64,000 nt of DNA from contig CAIMSU010000233.1 of NCBI GenBank assembly GCA_903844155.1, forward strand, positions 1 through 64,000, written 5' to 3'. Under the pieces are notes generated by a model. It did not search any database. It was given only the letters and a program-made list of their open reading frames with translations, and had not been told where the DNA came from. Position 1 is the stretch's first letter. Every line of letters begins with the position of its first letter. This stretch comes from an uncultured Pseudomonadota bacterium (GTDB lineage Bacteria > Myxococcota_A > UBA796 > SXON01). Below are positions 17,398 through 25,900 of the stretch, piece by piece. The position numbers and the translations under genes were made by a program.

Positions 17398-18075
17398 TCA
17401 AGAAACCGACATTCCGGCAGACCTCCGCCGCGGGTTTCGGAGGGTGTCCTCGTCAATCACCAGCTCCACGCTGTCGAGGTCCAGGCCGGCCGGCAACCCT
17501 TCGAGGAAGCCCGATTGCCGGAGCAGCGCCTCGAGGTCCCGCCCGCTCGCCGGCGTGCCCGCGGTCTTGGGAACAAGCGGCACCGGCCGGCCAATCGCGC
17601 GACCCAACGTGCCGCTGGCCAGCCGGAGCTGGGCTTGAAGCACCGCCAGCACGCATTCGTTCCAGAGCAGGTGCGCCTCCCCGGTCAGCGCCGCGCTCGC
17701 CGCCCCCGGGAGCCGATAGGCCCAACCCGGCGTTACCGCCACGCAGGAGGCGGTCCTCGGGCCGCTGGCGATGATCGCGTTCACACCAAAGAGATCGCCG
17801 GCCTTGAGCTGCGCGAGGCGCTCGGCGCGCGTGCCCCGAACCTGCCTCAGGACGTCGACCGTCCCCTCCGCGAGCAGCCATGCGGCATCGCCGGGCTCCT
17901 GCTCCAGAAAGAGGATCTCACCCTCCGCAAAGGACCGAACCTCAAACGCGCGCTCCAGGCTCGCCACGACCGCGGCGTCAGCCGAGCGGAGCCTCGGCAG
18001 CCCCGTGAGCAACGGCCCAATCGGCGGGCAGACCGTTGTCGGCGTTCCCGGCCGAAAGCTCTTCCAGAGCCGCAC
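17398..18075 (-). CDS. Cyclic-nucleotide-binding-domain protein (second of a pair)
   Basis: The protein has 225 residues. A CRP-type cyclic-nucleotide-binding beta-roll covers about residues 20-120: LPRLRSADAAVVASLERAFEV, FAEGEILFLEQEPGDAAWLLAEGTVDVLRQ, LKAGDLFGVNAIIASGPRTASCVA. There is no helix-turn-helix after it, so it is a sensor or scaffold rather than a CRP transcription factor. The start is uncertain: GTG at 18075 is used, but the frame is open from the TAG at 18112-18114. It lies directly after a related CNBD gene in the same frame. The role is unknown; the context suggests a link to the oxidoreductase upstream. Confidence 0.75.
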   Translation of the reverse strand: MRLWKSFRPGTPTTVCPPIGPLLTGLPRLRSADAAVVASLERAFEVRSFAEGEILFLEQEPGDAAWLLAEGTVDVLRQVRGTRAERLAQLKAGDLFGVNAIIASGPRTASCVAVTPGWAYRLPGAASAALTGEAHLLWNECVLAVLQAQLRLASGTLGRAIGRPVPLVPKTAGTPASGRDLEALLRQSGFLEGLPAGLDLDSVELVIDEDTLRNPRRRSAGMSVS

Positions 18076-18111
18076 GAGCGCCGACGGGTCCTTGCGCAGC
18101 GGGCGCTCCGT

Positions 18112-18198
18112 CTAGCCCTCGACCAGCCGGCTCAACCGGTCATTGGCACGCTGAACGCGCCGGGCAAGCTCCTCGAGCGCGCGCGTCAGGAGCGCGAC
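18112..18198 (-). other. In-frame coiled-coil extension after an amber stop
   Basis: After the TAG at 18199-18201 the same frame continues for 28 sense codons, VALLTRALEELARRV followed by QRANDRLSRLVEG, then another TAG at 18112-18114. The peptide has heptad-like spacing and codon use like the genes around it. It reads as the natural C-terminal helix of the preceding CNBD protein. Confidence 0.5.
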
Positions 18199-18555
18199 CT
18201 AGACCGGGCTTCGCGCGGCGCGAAGTTTGCGCAAGCCGGCCGCGGGGAGCACAAGAAACGTGCACCGCGCCTTGGCGACAACGGAGGCCGCCCGCTGGTT
18301 GTCAGGAAAGAACGCGGAGATCTCTCCGAGCATCTCGTCGACTCTGATCCTCCCCACCTCGACCCCGTCGACCTCCGCCGCACACTCTCCCAGCATCAGG
18401 ATCGCGATCGCGTCGCCCGGATCGCCCTGCCGGCAGAAGAGTTGGTCGCTGACGAGGTTTCGGAGCGACCAGAGCGGCGCGGAGGCGGCCACCGCATCGC
18501 GAGGGACGCGCAGAAAGAACGGCGAGGCGGCGAGCTGGGCGGCGGCTGTGTTCAT
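18199..18555 (-). CDS. Cyclic-nucleotide-binding-domain protein (first of a pair)
   Basis: This 118-residue protein is essentially a single CNBD beta-roll: AQLAASPFFLRVPRDAVAA, DQLFCRQGDPGDAIAILMLGECAAEVDG, RIRVDEMLGEISAFFPDNQRAASVVAKARCTFLVLP. The ATG at 18555 overlaps the torD-like stop (ATGA), so it belongs to that operon. The frame ends at an amber codon, after which 28 further in-frame codons encode a helical, coiled-coil-like tail that such proteins commonly have. The true product may therefore be longer by readthrough, or the gene may carry a recent nonsense change. Confidence 0.72.
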   Translation of the reverse strand: MNTAAAQLAASPFFLRVPRDAVAASAPLWSLRNLVSDQLFCRQGDPGDAIAILMLGECAAEVDGVEVGRIRVDEMLGEISAFFPDNQRAASVVAKARCTFLVLPAAGLRKLRAARSPV

Positions 18556-19526
18556 TTCGGGAATGTAGCTTGTTGGGGGCTCATTTCGAGGCGCCTGAGC
18601 AACGACCGGGTGTGGACGATTCGGCGTCGCCACGGGCGCACTGCCCACTCGGGTTCGGCCGCCAACGCTGCGTCCCATCCCGCCCACACCGTGTCGAGCG
18701 CGAGGGCAAGCTTCGGGACCAGCGTGTATTGCGCGGCTGCACACAGGAGGCCTTCCAACAGATCCGCGCGATCCCCAAAGGTCGCCGGCAATTCGAGTGA
18801 CCGCGCCACGCGGAGGATGACCCCACGCGACAGGTAGCCACCGGCCTGCGACGGGAGCACCAGGTGTTCAGCGATCCGTCGCAGCCCTGTTCCGGGCTCG
18901 TCGAGGACGGAAACAGGCGCGGGGAGCCAGTCGCCGGGCGTCGGAGCGCCGACGGAGTGGTCGACCGCGAGAGCCAACGTAAGCTCTGCGCCGGCCAGGT
19001 AGGTGGCGTCGGCGGGCGGGGTGGGGCCGGGACCACAGACTCCCCGGAGCGCCGCCACCCAGCTCGGGAGCCACCGCAAGAGCTGCCCGGCCAACACCTC
19101 GTGTTGCAGCGCAACCAACCGATCTGCCACCACCCCGTCCCGACGCGCGTCGGCCTCCGCACCGCAGAGGAACGCGAGCAGGCCGAGCGTGGCGCTGAGG
19201 TGCTCCACCTCCATGCCAACGGGATCGGCTAGCCCGGCCGCCGCCCGAAGCGCTCGCACGTCCGCGGCCGCCTCACCGCCAACCAACCCGTCCGGTGAAA
19301 GGAACGCCCCCGCTATCGCGGGCAATTCGAGGAGGTAGAGGCGCGTCCAGGCCTCCTCCGTGGCGTCGAGGTCGATCGTCTGCGCGGGCGAGAGAATACC
19401 GCCTTCAACCTCAAGCCACGCTGGCACGGTCTCTGCGCGCAACCCCCGCCCGTGCAAGTCCGCAAGCAACGCATACGCACGACTCCGGGCGAGCGCGGTC
19501 AGCGCCCGCGGATCGGGAGCGCTCAC
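18552..19526 (-). CDS. TorD/DmsD-type chaperone for the molybdoenzyme
   Basis: This 324-residue, mostly helical protein carries TorD-like features: SRAYALLADL near the N-terminus, and EEAWTRLYLLELP, VGMEVEHLSATLGLLAFLCGAEADA and LAGQLLRWLPSWVAAL further on. TorD-family proteins bind the apo-molybdoenzyme and help load the cofactor. The GTG at 19526 overlaps the stop of the molybdopterin oxidoreductase gene (GTGA), which both sets the start and ties its function to that enzyme. The C-terminal half (about 180-324) has a second helical part beyond the usual 200-residue TorD length (WLPAPVSVLDEP, LPSQAGGYLSRGV), so it may be an enlarged or duplicated variant. Confidence 0.78.
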   Translation of the reverse strand: MSAPDPRALTALARSRAYALLADLHGRGLRAETVPAWLEVEGGILSPAQTIDLDATEEAWTRLYLLELPAIAGAFLSPDGLVGGEAAADVRALRAAAGLADPVGMEVEHLSATLGLLAFLCGAEADARRDGVVADRLVALQHEVLAGQLLRWLPSWVAALRGVCGPGPTPPADATYLAGAELTLALAVDHSVGAPTPGDWLPAPVSVLDEPGTGLRRIAEHLVLPSQAGGYLSRGVILRVARSLELPATFGDRADLLEGLLCAAAQYTLVPKLALALDTVWAGWDAALAAEPEWAVRPWRRRIVHTRSLLRRLEMSPQQATFPK

Positions 19527-22500
19527 CGGCGTCCGAACGGCTTTTCGGGCAGCTTGTACGCCGCTCGAACCGGCTTGAGGGGTCTGTTCAGCCAGTGGGG
19601 CCGACGCTCCCCGTTCGGGCTGTGCTCCACTGCCGAGCGGCTCAACGCAAGCCACCGTTGGTACAACGCCCGGCTCTTCAAGGTGTCGACGTACACGTCG
19701 CCGTGGCGCTCACCGGGCACGGCCTTGCGAACGTTCACAGCCTTCTGCAGCCAACAGTGGGCGCCGCTCACGGGATCGGGCTGCACTGCATGCGTGAGGT
19801 TCTGGTGCACGCCAACGTCCTTCCACCAGATGCGCGCGGTGTCGGGATCCGGCCCGACCCAGGCCGTCGCGCCCTTCAACATATGCAAGGTGTGCCCGCC
19901 TTTTCCGTCCTCGTCCAGGCTCGCGAGCGCGGTCGTCCCCTTGTTGCCTCCGGCGTCATCCTGCAGACGCCAGCGACCAAGGTGGTGGCTCATGGCGATG
20001 ATGCCGGGCTTGATGCCCTCCGTCACCCAGGCGCGGTCGATGAACCAGCCGATCTCGGTCTCCACCCTCAACAACTCGCCCGTATGAACGCCGAGTCGCG
20101 TCGCATCCTCGGGGTGGATCCACACGGGGTTGTTGTGGCCGATCTCATACAGCCACTTGGCGTTCGCGGAGCGGGTGTGGATGAGATGTGGCAGGCGGAA
20201 GTTGGGGAGCAGGATCATCTCGCCCTTCGCGCGGTCGATCAAGCCGGGCGCGACGTGGCTGTCGAGCGTCCACGGGACGACGTGGTCCAGCTCCGGCCAG
20301 CCCCAATCGCGCAGGGTCGGGCTGAAGAATTCCAACTTTCCAGAGGGTGTCGCAAAGCCAGCACGGACGACCCCGTCGACGAGCACCCCCAGCCGAGCGC
20401 CAGTCGCGTCCGTCACCAGCCCTTCGGCCGCCGTGGCGCTGGCCACCCCAGCCACAACATGCTCGTAAGGCAGGTAGTTCGTCTCCTTCAGCTCGAAGCA
20501 GCCGTATTTGCGCATGTACGCGAGCGGGGTCAGGCCTTCAGCGGAGGCAGCGGCAGGCAGCCCCGGCACCGAATTCTCAAACATCCACGCCCAGTATTCG
20601 TCCTGCCCGACGGGCTTGCCGGGCTCCTTCACCGACTCCACCCATTGCCGGATGCCAAGCGAGCCGTCCGGGTCCATCCGCCAGGTCAGATCGACCCAGA
20701 ACTCGGCCTCCTCCCAGACTTCTCCGGGGTTCGCCTCGCGGGTGTCCTTCACTACCTTGCCGGCACGCTCCATCGCCACGCGCCGCACGGGCTGGCGGAA
20801 CCCGATCCACATGCCTGAGTGCGTCTCCTGGCTCATCAGATCGTGGCGTTCGCCCGCGTGTCCCATCGGAAGCACGTAGTCGGCGAACCAGGCGCTCTCG
20901 TTCCAGGTTGGCGTGAGCGCGACGTGGCACTTGATCTTGTTTGGGTCCCGGAGCGCCTCCATCCACATGAAGCCGTCGGGGTTGATCCACATCGGGTTGT
21001 AGACGCGGGTGAAGTACACGTCCACGTCACCCCTGCCCTCGTCGAGAAAATGTGGGAGGAGAAAGGACATCTCGTAGAACGCCAGCGGGTATTCGTGGGG
21101 GAGATGGAGCTCGTTCCAGGCTTCGAAGGGCGGCGGGCTCTTGTAGGCTTTGGGGACAAACTTGGCCCAGGTGTTGAGCGAGGTGCCGCCTTCGGTCCCA
21201 ACGCTACCTGTCAGAACGTTGAGGAAGAAGAGGCAGCGGGCAACCTGCCATCCACCGCGATTGCCCATGCTCGCCGACCGCCAGACGTGCGCGGCGAGGC
21301 GGTTTCCAGCCTGCGCCACGTACTTCGCCGCCTCGGCGATGCGCTCGACCGGAACCTGTGCTTCCTTCGCTGCGAATTCGAAGGTGAAGCCGGAGTAGAG
21401 GGCCTTGAGGGCGCTCTCGAAGTCTTCAAACGTGCCCGTTTCCCCCCCTCCGTCGCGCCGCAGGTGAGAGGAAGCCGCGAGGGCAGCCAGCACCGTCGCC
21501 TTCTGCGCAGCAGGCAGGTTCGATGCCTCGACGATCACGGCCCCATCGGACAGAAACGTCCGCCAGTTCACCCAGCGTCGCACGAATTCCCGGTCCCACT
21601 TTCCGGTCTGGAGCAGGTGGTTTGCGATGGCGAGGAGGACGACGGACTCGCTCCCCGGCCAGGTCGGGAGCCAACAGTCAGACTTCGCCGCGGTGTTGGA
21701 GAGGCGCGGGTCGAAGGTGATGATCTTCGCCCCGTTCATCTTCGCCTCGATGATGCGCTGGGCGTGCGGGTTGAAGTAGTGACCGGTCTCCAGATGGGAC
21801 GAGATCAGCAACACCGTGCGCGCGTTGGCGTGGTCGGGACTTGGGCGATCCGCGCCCGACCAGAACGCGTAGCCAGCGCGGGACGCGGCCGAGCAGATGT
21901 TCGTGTGGGAGTTGTGGCCGTCGACCCCCCACGCCGTGATGATGCGGTTGGTGTAGTGGTCCTCGCCCGGACGGCCGACGTGGTACATGATCCCGGTCTT
22001 CCTGACCTTTCGGCTCTCCCGCATGCGCGCGGAGATGTCGGTGAGCGCCTCCTCCCACGTCACCCGCTTCCACTTCCCTTCCCCGCGCTCGCCCACGCGC
22101 TTGAGCGGGTAAAGGATCCGCTCGGGGTCATACGTCTGGTTGTGGGTCGCCGGGCCCTTCGCACAATTTCGGCCGCGGCTGCCGGGGTGCGCCGGGTTGC
22201 CCTCGAACTTCCGAACCTCGAACGTGGTCTTGTCGACGTAGGCGAGCAGGCCACAGGCGCTCTCACAGTTGAAGCAGATCGTCGGGACGAGGGTGTAGCG
22301 CCGCGGCACGCGCTCTGGCCACTTGGCGCCGTCATACTCGACCCAGTCTGCCCAGTGTTCAGGGGGCGGGTAGCGGGACAGGCGGCCGTCGGGGTGCTCG
22401 ACCTCGGTGAGCTTGACGGGAGGCTGATCGGCGACGGAATAGGCGGGCATTGCGACGCCTGCCACGTTGGTCGGCGCGGTGACGTTTGGGACCGGCCGTG

Positions 22501-22549
22501 ACAGGCGGAGCATGGACCCAAGGAAGCGCTCCAGAGAATTCTCCTTCAT
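19523..22549 (-). CDS. Molybdopterin oxidoreductase, DMSO-reductase superfamily (PsrA/PhsA/SoeA-like)
   Basis: This 1008-residue catalytic subunit is expected to bind Mo-bis-MGD and one 4Fe-4S cluster: Cys92, Cys95, Cys99 (CFNCESAC) and Cys129 (RNCAKG). Cys219 in SHTNICSAASR is the likely Mo ligand. Cofactor-domain motifs include IITFDPRLSNTAAKSD, WLPTWPGSE and HVWRSASMGNRGGW. The C-terminal MopB domain has NPVWIHPEDATRLGV. No twin-arginine signal is visible (MKENSLERFLGSMLRLSRP), so it may face the cytoplasm. Its ATG overlaps the stop of the Fe-S/NrfD fusion gene and its stop overlaps the torD-like start. The substrate (polysulfide, sulfite, tetrathionate or another compound) cannot be fixed from sequence. 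Confidence 0.88.
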   Translation of the reverse strand: MKENSLERFLGSMLRLSRPVPNVTAPTNVAGVAMPAYSVADQPPVKLTEVEHPDGRLSRYPPPEHWADWVEYDGAKWPERVPRRYTLVPTICFNCESACGLLAYVDKTTFEVRKFEGNPAHPGSRGRNCAKGPATHNQTYDPERILYPLKRVGERGEGKWKRVTWEEALTDISARMRESRKVRKTGIMYHVGRPGEDHYTNRIITAWGVDGHNSHTNICSAASRAGYAFWSGADRPSPDHANARTVLLISSHLETGHYFNPHAQRIIEAKMNGAKIITFDPRLSNTAAKSDCWLPTWPGSESVVLLAIANHLLQTGKWDREFVRRWVNWRTFLSDGAVIVEASNLPAAQKATVLAALAASSHLRRDGGGETGTFEDFESALKALYSGFTFEFAAKEAQVPVERIAEAAKYVAQAGNRLAAHVWRSASMGNRGGWQVARCLFFLNVLTGSVGTEGGTSLNTWAKFVPKAYKSPPPFEAWNELHLPHEYPLAFYEMSFLLPHFLDEGRGDVDVYFTRVYNPMWINPDGFMWMEALRDPNKIKCHVALTPTWNESAWFADYVLPMGHAGERHDLMSQETHSGMWIGFRQPVRRVAMERAGKVVKDTREANPGEVWEEAEFWVDLTWRMDPDGSLGIRQWVESVKEPGKPVGQDEYWAWMFENSVPGLPAAASAEGLTPLAYMRKYGCFELKETNYLPYEHVVAGVASATAAEGLVTDATGARLGVLVDGVVRAGFATPSGKLEFFSPTLRDWGWPELDHVVPWTLDSHVAPGLIDRAKGEMILLPNFRLPHLIHTRSANAKWLYEIGHNNPVWIHPEDATRLGVHTGELLRVETEIGWFIDRAWVTEGIKPGIIAMSHHLGRWRLQDDAGGNKGTTALASLDEDGKGGHTLHMLKGATAWVGPDPDTARIWWKDVGVHQNLTHAVQPDPVSGAHCWLQKAVNVRKAVPGERHGDVYVDTLKSRALYQRWLALSRSAVEHSPNGERRPHWLNRPLKPVRAAYKLPEKPFGRR

Positions 22550-24315
22550 GAGTTTGGGATCTCCTGTGGCGCCATCACGAAGGCGTGCTCGTAGCAATAC
22601 AGGCCGATGGCGGCGAGGATTCCGGCGATGGCGACGGCCCACGGCGAGCCGTCGGATCCGTTGGAGGCCGCTACGGCGAGGAGGACCAGGGGAACCAGAT
22701 GCCCTGTGAAGATGGCGCCGCCCCAGAACTGTTGGGCGTACTTGCCGTGAGAGATGGCCCGCGCGGCTTTCGCGGCCGCCTCGCTGGCGTGCGCGATCCC
22801 GAATTCGCCGGCGAGAATGAGGAAGAGATCCACGACAAGCGTGACCGCGAGCACCGCGGGCGCGACCGCGCCAAGGCCGGAACCCGGGCCGAACGTGGTC
22901 ACCACGCCAACCACAGCCCCCCCCATCATCAGCGAGTGGACCAGGAGATGAGCGGGAAGAAGCGGGCTTTGCCAGAGATCCCGACCCTCGCATTGGGCAA
23001 AAAGAAACGCCGTGTAGATGGCGGCGCCGATCGCCAGGGGCACCGTAAGCACGGCCAGCCCCAATTCAACGGCCTCTCCGCCCGGCACCCGGACCTGCAG
23101 CCACGCGACCATCAGGCTCCCGAGCAGCAGCGTCGACACAACCGAGAACCCGATCAGCAAGAACGCCCCCCTCGTCAGCCAGCTCTTCCACTGTGGACGG
23201 GTCAGGATGCGCAGGAACCGCTCCGGGCGCTCCAGATCACCGACGAGCAGAGCCGTCGTCACCAGGGTGGCAAGCACGCCGATCAAACCAACAAGGAGGA
23301 ACGGAAGATCGGCGGCCTCCTTGCCAAAGCCGAGGACGGCGGCGGCGAGCATCAAAAACGCCCCCGTCCCAATCGACTTCGCCACGGTGTACGCCGGTAC
23401 CTGCCAGTGCCAGGGCACCTTGTGGAACACCGTGTTGGACACCTGCGAGACCATGTGCCCCGCCATCGTCCCCGGTTGGATCTGGATCGGACCGCCACCG
23501 GGCACTCCCTGCTCACCGGGCGTCCGGATGGCGGTGCCAGAATCCGCCGCCATAGCCCCCCTCCGCCCGTCCGGGGCACCTCCCCCGGGAGGGGGGAGGC
23601 GACCTTCCAGTACCAGACTGGCGCTTTCATCGCCGAGATTCAGGCGAACTTCGTAGAACTTCGCGTCAGCATAGCCACCCTCGGGCGCGTGGTTGTGCCC
23701 ATGCGCGTCGAGCACGTCCCCGAACATCAAGCCGTCCGGCTCGCGTTCCAGCGCGGTCGGGTGCATCGCGACGTCCGTCCCGTTGATGTAGAACAACTTG
23801 GGCGACGTGCCCTGCTCGGGCTTTCGGACCGTCGTGTCATTCCGGGCGAGCACCCTGGCGATCTCGCTCTTCGGGTCGTCCATGTCCCCCGCGATGATCG
23901 AGTGCGTGGGGCACACGACGACGCACGCGGGCTCCAATCCGTTCTCAACGCGGTGACCGCAGAAGTGGCACTTCGCGGCCGTACCGCTGTCCGGGTCGAT
24001 GTAGATGGCGTCGTAGGGACAGGCTTGCAAGCAGGCTTTACAGCCGATGCAGACGGAGGAGTCAAACTCGACGATGCCGTCGTGGCGCTGGTACATCGCG
24101 GTGACGGGGCAGATGCGCACGCAGGGAGGGTTCGCGCAATGGTTGCAACGGGTGACCTGGAAGGCGCGTCGGGTGTCGGGAAAACGCCCCGTCTCCGTGT
24201 ATTTCACCCACGTCCGGTTCACGCCGAGCGGGACCTCGTTCTCGCTCTTGCAGGCGGTCGAGCACGCGTGGCACCCGATGCAGGAGCGCGTGTCGATGAC
24301 AAAACCGTAGTTCAT
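22546..24315 (-). CDS. Fused 4Fe-4S ferredoxin (PsrB-like) and NrfD/PsrC-type quinone-interacting membrane subunit
   Basis: The protein has 589 residues. The N-terminal ~190 residues hold four 4Fe-4S motifs: CIGCHACSTACK, CNHCANPPCVRICP, CIGCKACLQACP and CHFCGHRVENGLEPACVVVCP. A low-complexity linker (about 240-300) follows. The rest is an NrfD-like domain of about eight hydrophobic segments, with GDLERPERFLRILTRPQWKSWLTRGAFLL as a family hallmark. In most relatives the electron-transfer and membrane subunits are separate proteins; here they are one chain. It would carry electrons between the quinone pool and the molybdoenzyme encoded next. The ATG at 24315 heads the operon. Confidence 0.88.
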   Translation of the reverse strand: MNYGFVIDTRSCIGCHACSTACKSENEVPLGVNRTWVKYTETGRFPDTRRAFQVTRCNHCANPPCVRICPVTAMYQRHDGIVEFDSSVCIGCKACLQACPYDAIYIDPDSGTAAKCHFCGHRVENGLEPACVVVCPTHSIIAGDMDDPKSEIARVLARNDTTVRKPEQGTSPKLFYINGTDVAMHPTALEREPDGLMFGDVLDAHGHNHAPEGGYADAKFYEVRLNLGDESASLVLEGRLPPPGGGAPDGRRGAMAADSGTAIRTPGEQGVPGGGPIQIQPGTMAGHMVSQVSNTVFHKVPWHWQVPAYTVAKSIGTGAFLMLAAAVLGFGKEAADLPFLLVGLIGVLATLVTTALLVGDLERPERFLRILTRPQWKSWLTRGAFLLIGFSVVSTLLLGSLMVAWLQVRVPGGEAVELGLAVLTVPLAIGAAIYTAFLFAQCEGRDLWQSPLLPAHLLVHSLMMGGAVVGVVTTFGPGSGLGAVAPAVLAVTLVVDLFLILAGEFGIAHASEAAAKAARAISHGKYAQQFWGGAIFTGHLVPLVLLAVAASNGSDGSPWAVAIAGILAAIGLYCYEHAFVMAPQEIPNS

Positions 24316-24335
24316 GAGCCCGCAGCCCTTAGCAT

Positions 24336-25229
24336 CTACAGACCGAACCCGGCGCGGACGAGATCGTGGAGCCGGACGAGCCCGACGTAGCGGTCACCAT
24401 CCACGACGGGGAGCACGGCGATCTGGGAGTCCCGACGCTCCATGCGTTGGAGCGCGACGCTCGCTGGCTCGTCCGCGCCAACGGTCACTGGCGATCGTGT
24501 GCAGAACGCAGAAACCGACCGTTGCAGCGCGGTAGTATCGGCGGCCACTGCCCGTCGCAGGTCGCCGTCCGTGAAGATCCCGCCGCCCTCCACCAGCACG
24601 GCGCCGAGGCCCAGCAGCGGCAGGAGGTCGAGGAGCCGGGTCTCCGGCGACACCAGCGGTGGCGGCACCATGAACCGTCGCACCGGCAGGGCCATGGCAC
24701 CGATAAAGCCGGCGGGATGCCGTACTTCCCCGCCGAGAGCCAGCGCGAGCGCGTCCCCGAGCGCGGCGGCGACGGTGAAGGCGGTGACGGGCAGACGCCC
24801 ACCGGCTTCGCAGGCGACGGTGGTGTCGAGCGTGGCCCGCGCGACCGAGTCGAGCGGCGTACCCGGCCGGGCAAGCGCGACGGATGGCAACCCTGCCTCG
24901 CGGACAAAGCGGAGGATCTCGGCGGTATGTCCGCTCTGCGACACGACGATCAGGGCATCGTTCGGCCGCATCGCCCCGCCGTCGCCATGAAGCGCCTCGA
25001 CCGGGTGCACAAACTGCGCCCGTCTCCCCAACGATGCCATCGTCCCCGCGATCTTCCGAGCGACAATGCCGCTTTTTCCGATTCCGGAGCACCAGATCGC
25101 GTCGGCCGGCTGGAGTACCGCAAGCGCCGGCCCCATCCGGGTTCGGTTCGCCTCGTACGCCGAGTCCAGCGCGCCCGTCGCGGCGGCGACGACGTCCTTG
25201 AGGACATCAGCGGGGTCGGTCGGGGCCAT
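24336..25229 (-). CDS. SIS-CBS protein, arabinose-5-phosphate isomerase (KdsD/KpsF) type
   Basis: This 297-residue protein has an N-terminal sugar isomerase domain (WCSGIGKSGIVARKIAGTMASLG, FVHPVEALHGD, ALIVVSQSGHTAEI) and two C-terminal CBS repeats (about 180-297: FMVPPPLVSPETRLLDLLPLL, GIFTDGDLRRAV, VLPVVDGDRYVGLVRLHDLVRAG). That is the KdsD/KpsF architecture, which converts ribulose-5-phosphate to arabinose-5-phosphate for Kdo in lipopolysaccharide. It is slightly shorter than E. coli KdsD. A perfect inverted repeat GGCGCAC-ct-GTGCGCC lies just upstream at 25258-25273. The gene follows the oxidoreductase operon head divergent to nothing, so it may have its own promoter. Confidence 0.82.
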   Translation of the reverse strand: MAPTDPADVLKDVVAAATGALDSAYEANRTRMGPALAVLQPADAIWCSGIGKSGIVARKIAGTMASLGRRAQFVHPVEALHGDGGAMRPNDALIVVSQSGHTAEILRFVREAGLPSVALARPGTPLDSVARATLDTTVACEAGGRLPVTAFTVAAALGDALALALGGEVRHPAGFIGAMALPVRRFMVPPPLVSPETRLLDLLPLLGLGAVLVEGGGIFTDGDLRRAVAADTTALQRSVSAFCTRSPVTVGADEPASVALQRMERRDSQIAVLPVVDGDRYVGLVRLHDLVRAGFGL

Positions 25230-25257
25230 CGCCCGCGCCTATCCGCGCGCCTCCGCG

Positions 25258-25273
25258 GGCGCACCTGTGCGCC
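25258..25273. promoter_or_regulatory. Perfect inverted repeat upstream of the SIS-CBS gene
   Basis: GGCGCAC-ct-GTGCGCC is a perfect 7-bp inverted repeat, 29 bp upstream of the SIS-CBS start and after the end of fxsA on the same strand. It could be an operator, or part of an fxsA terminator. No regulator can be named. Confidence 0.3.
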
Positions 25274-25297
25274 ACTGCAGGAACCACCCGGCGCCGG

Positions 25298-25819
25298 CTA
25301 GAATGACGGGTGATCGAACCCTTTCCGCGGGGGCGCGTCCGGCGGCGGCGCCGCGGGCCCCGGACCCATCGCCCCAACCGTGAACGCGAAGCCACCCGGC
25401 CGGCCAGTCAACCACCGAAGCACCCAGTTCTTGAAGCGCGGCGCCAGAAAACGCCGTATCGGCGGGATGAACAGGAACATCCCCGCCGCGTCCGAGAGGA
25501 ACCCCGGCGTGATCAGCAGGATGGCGCCGACCAGCACGAGCGCGCCCTCGACAACGCTGTCAGCCGGGCTCCGACCGTTCCGCAAGTCGTCGCCGATCTG
25601 CCTCAGGACCCCGACGCCAGCACGCTTTCCGAGCCACGTCCCGAGGACCCCCATCAGGATCAGCCAGGCGACGGTCGTCCAGCCGCCGATCACCTGCCCG
25701 ACCTCGATCAGGAGGTAGGTTTCGAGCGCAGGGAGCACGGTGAACGCGAGGAAGAGCGCGAGGCCGACCATACTCCAAACATAACCACGGCCACGGCCCC
25801 GCAACCGGAACCGCCTCAT
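25298..25819 (-). CDS. fxsA: FxsA-family membrane protein
   Basis: This 173-residue protein has four hydrophobic segments typical of FxsA: MVGLALFLAFTVLPALETYLL, WTTVAWLILMGVLGTWLGK, ADSVVEGALVLVGAILLITPG and FLSDAAGMFLFIPPIRR. The motif ALETYLLIEVG and the PGFLSDAAG turn are family signatures. In E. coli FxsA suppresses F-plasmid exclusion of phage T7; its normal role is unknown. The first 16 residues are Arg-rich, so the real start may be the Met at 25771. It is divergent from ppsR. Confidence 0.88.
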   Translation of the reverse strand: MRRFRLRGRGRGYVWSMVGLALFLAFTVLPALETYLLIEVGQVIGGWTTVAWLILMGVLGTWLGKRAGVGVLRQIGDDLRNGRSPADSVVEGALVLVGAILLITPGFLSDAAGMFLFIPPIRRFLAPRFKNWVLRWLTGRPGGFAFTVGAMGPGPAAPPPDAPPRKGFDHPSF

Positions 25820-25873
25820 GCGGATCGGGCTCTCGACACGTCAATAGCCCGATCCGCCTCATGCGGATCGGGC
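25811..25873. promoter_or_regulatory. Repeated palindromes in the fxsA-ppsR divergent region
   Basis: The motif cctcatgcggatcgggc occurs twice (from 25814 and from 25857), and agcccgatccgc, its partner, once between (25846-25857). The arms 25847-25857 and 25863-25873 make a perfect 11-bp stem with a 5-base loop. The arms 25820-25831 and 25846-25857 make an alternative perfect 12-bp stem. The layout fits a multi-site operator or an attenuator with mutually exclusive hairpins upstream of ppsR. Confidence 0.55.
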
Positions 25874-25900
25874 CCTCGCCGCGCTACAGGGGCGCTACCC

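Noticed and set aside
15715-18837. Very long open frame on the plus strand
   Set aside because: It is antisense to proC, argB, the CNBD genes and part of torD, all of which have clear family motifs. Long antisense frames are common at this GC content.
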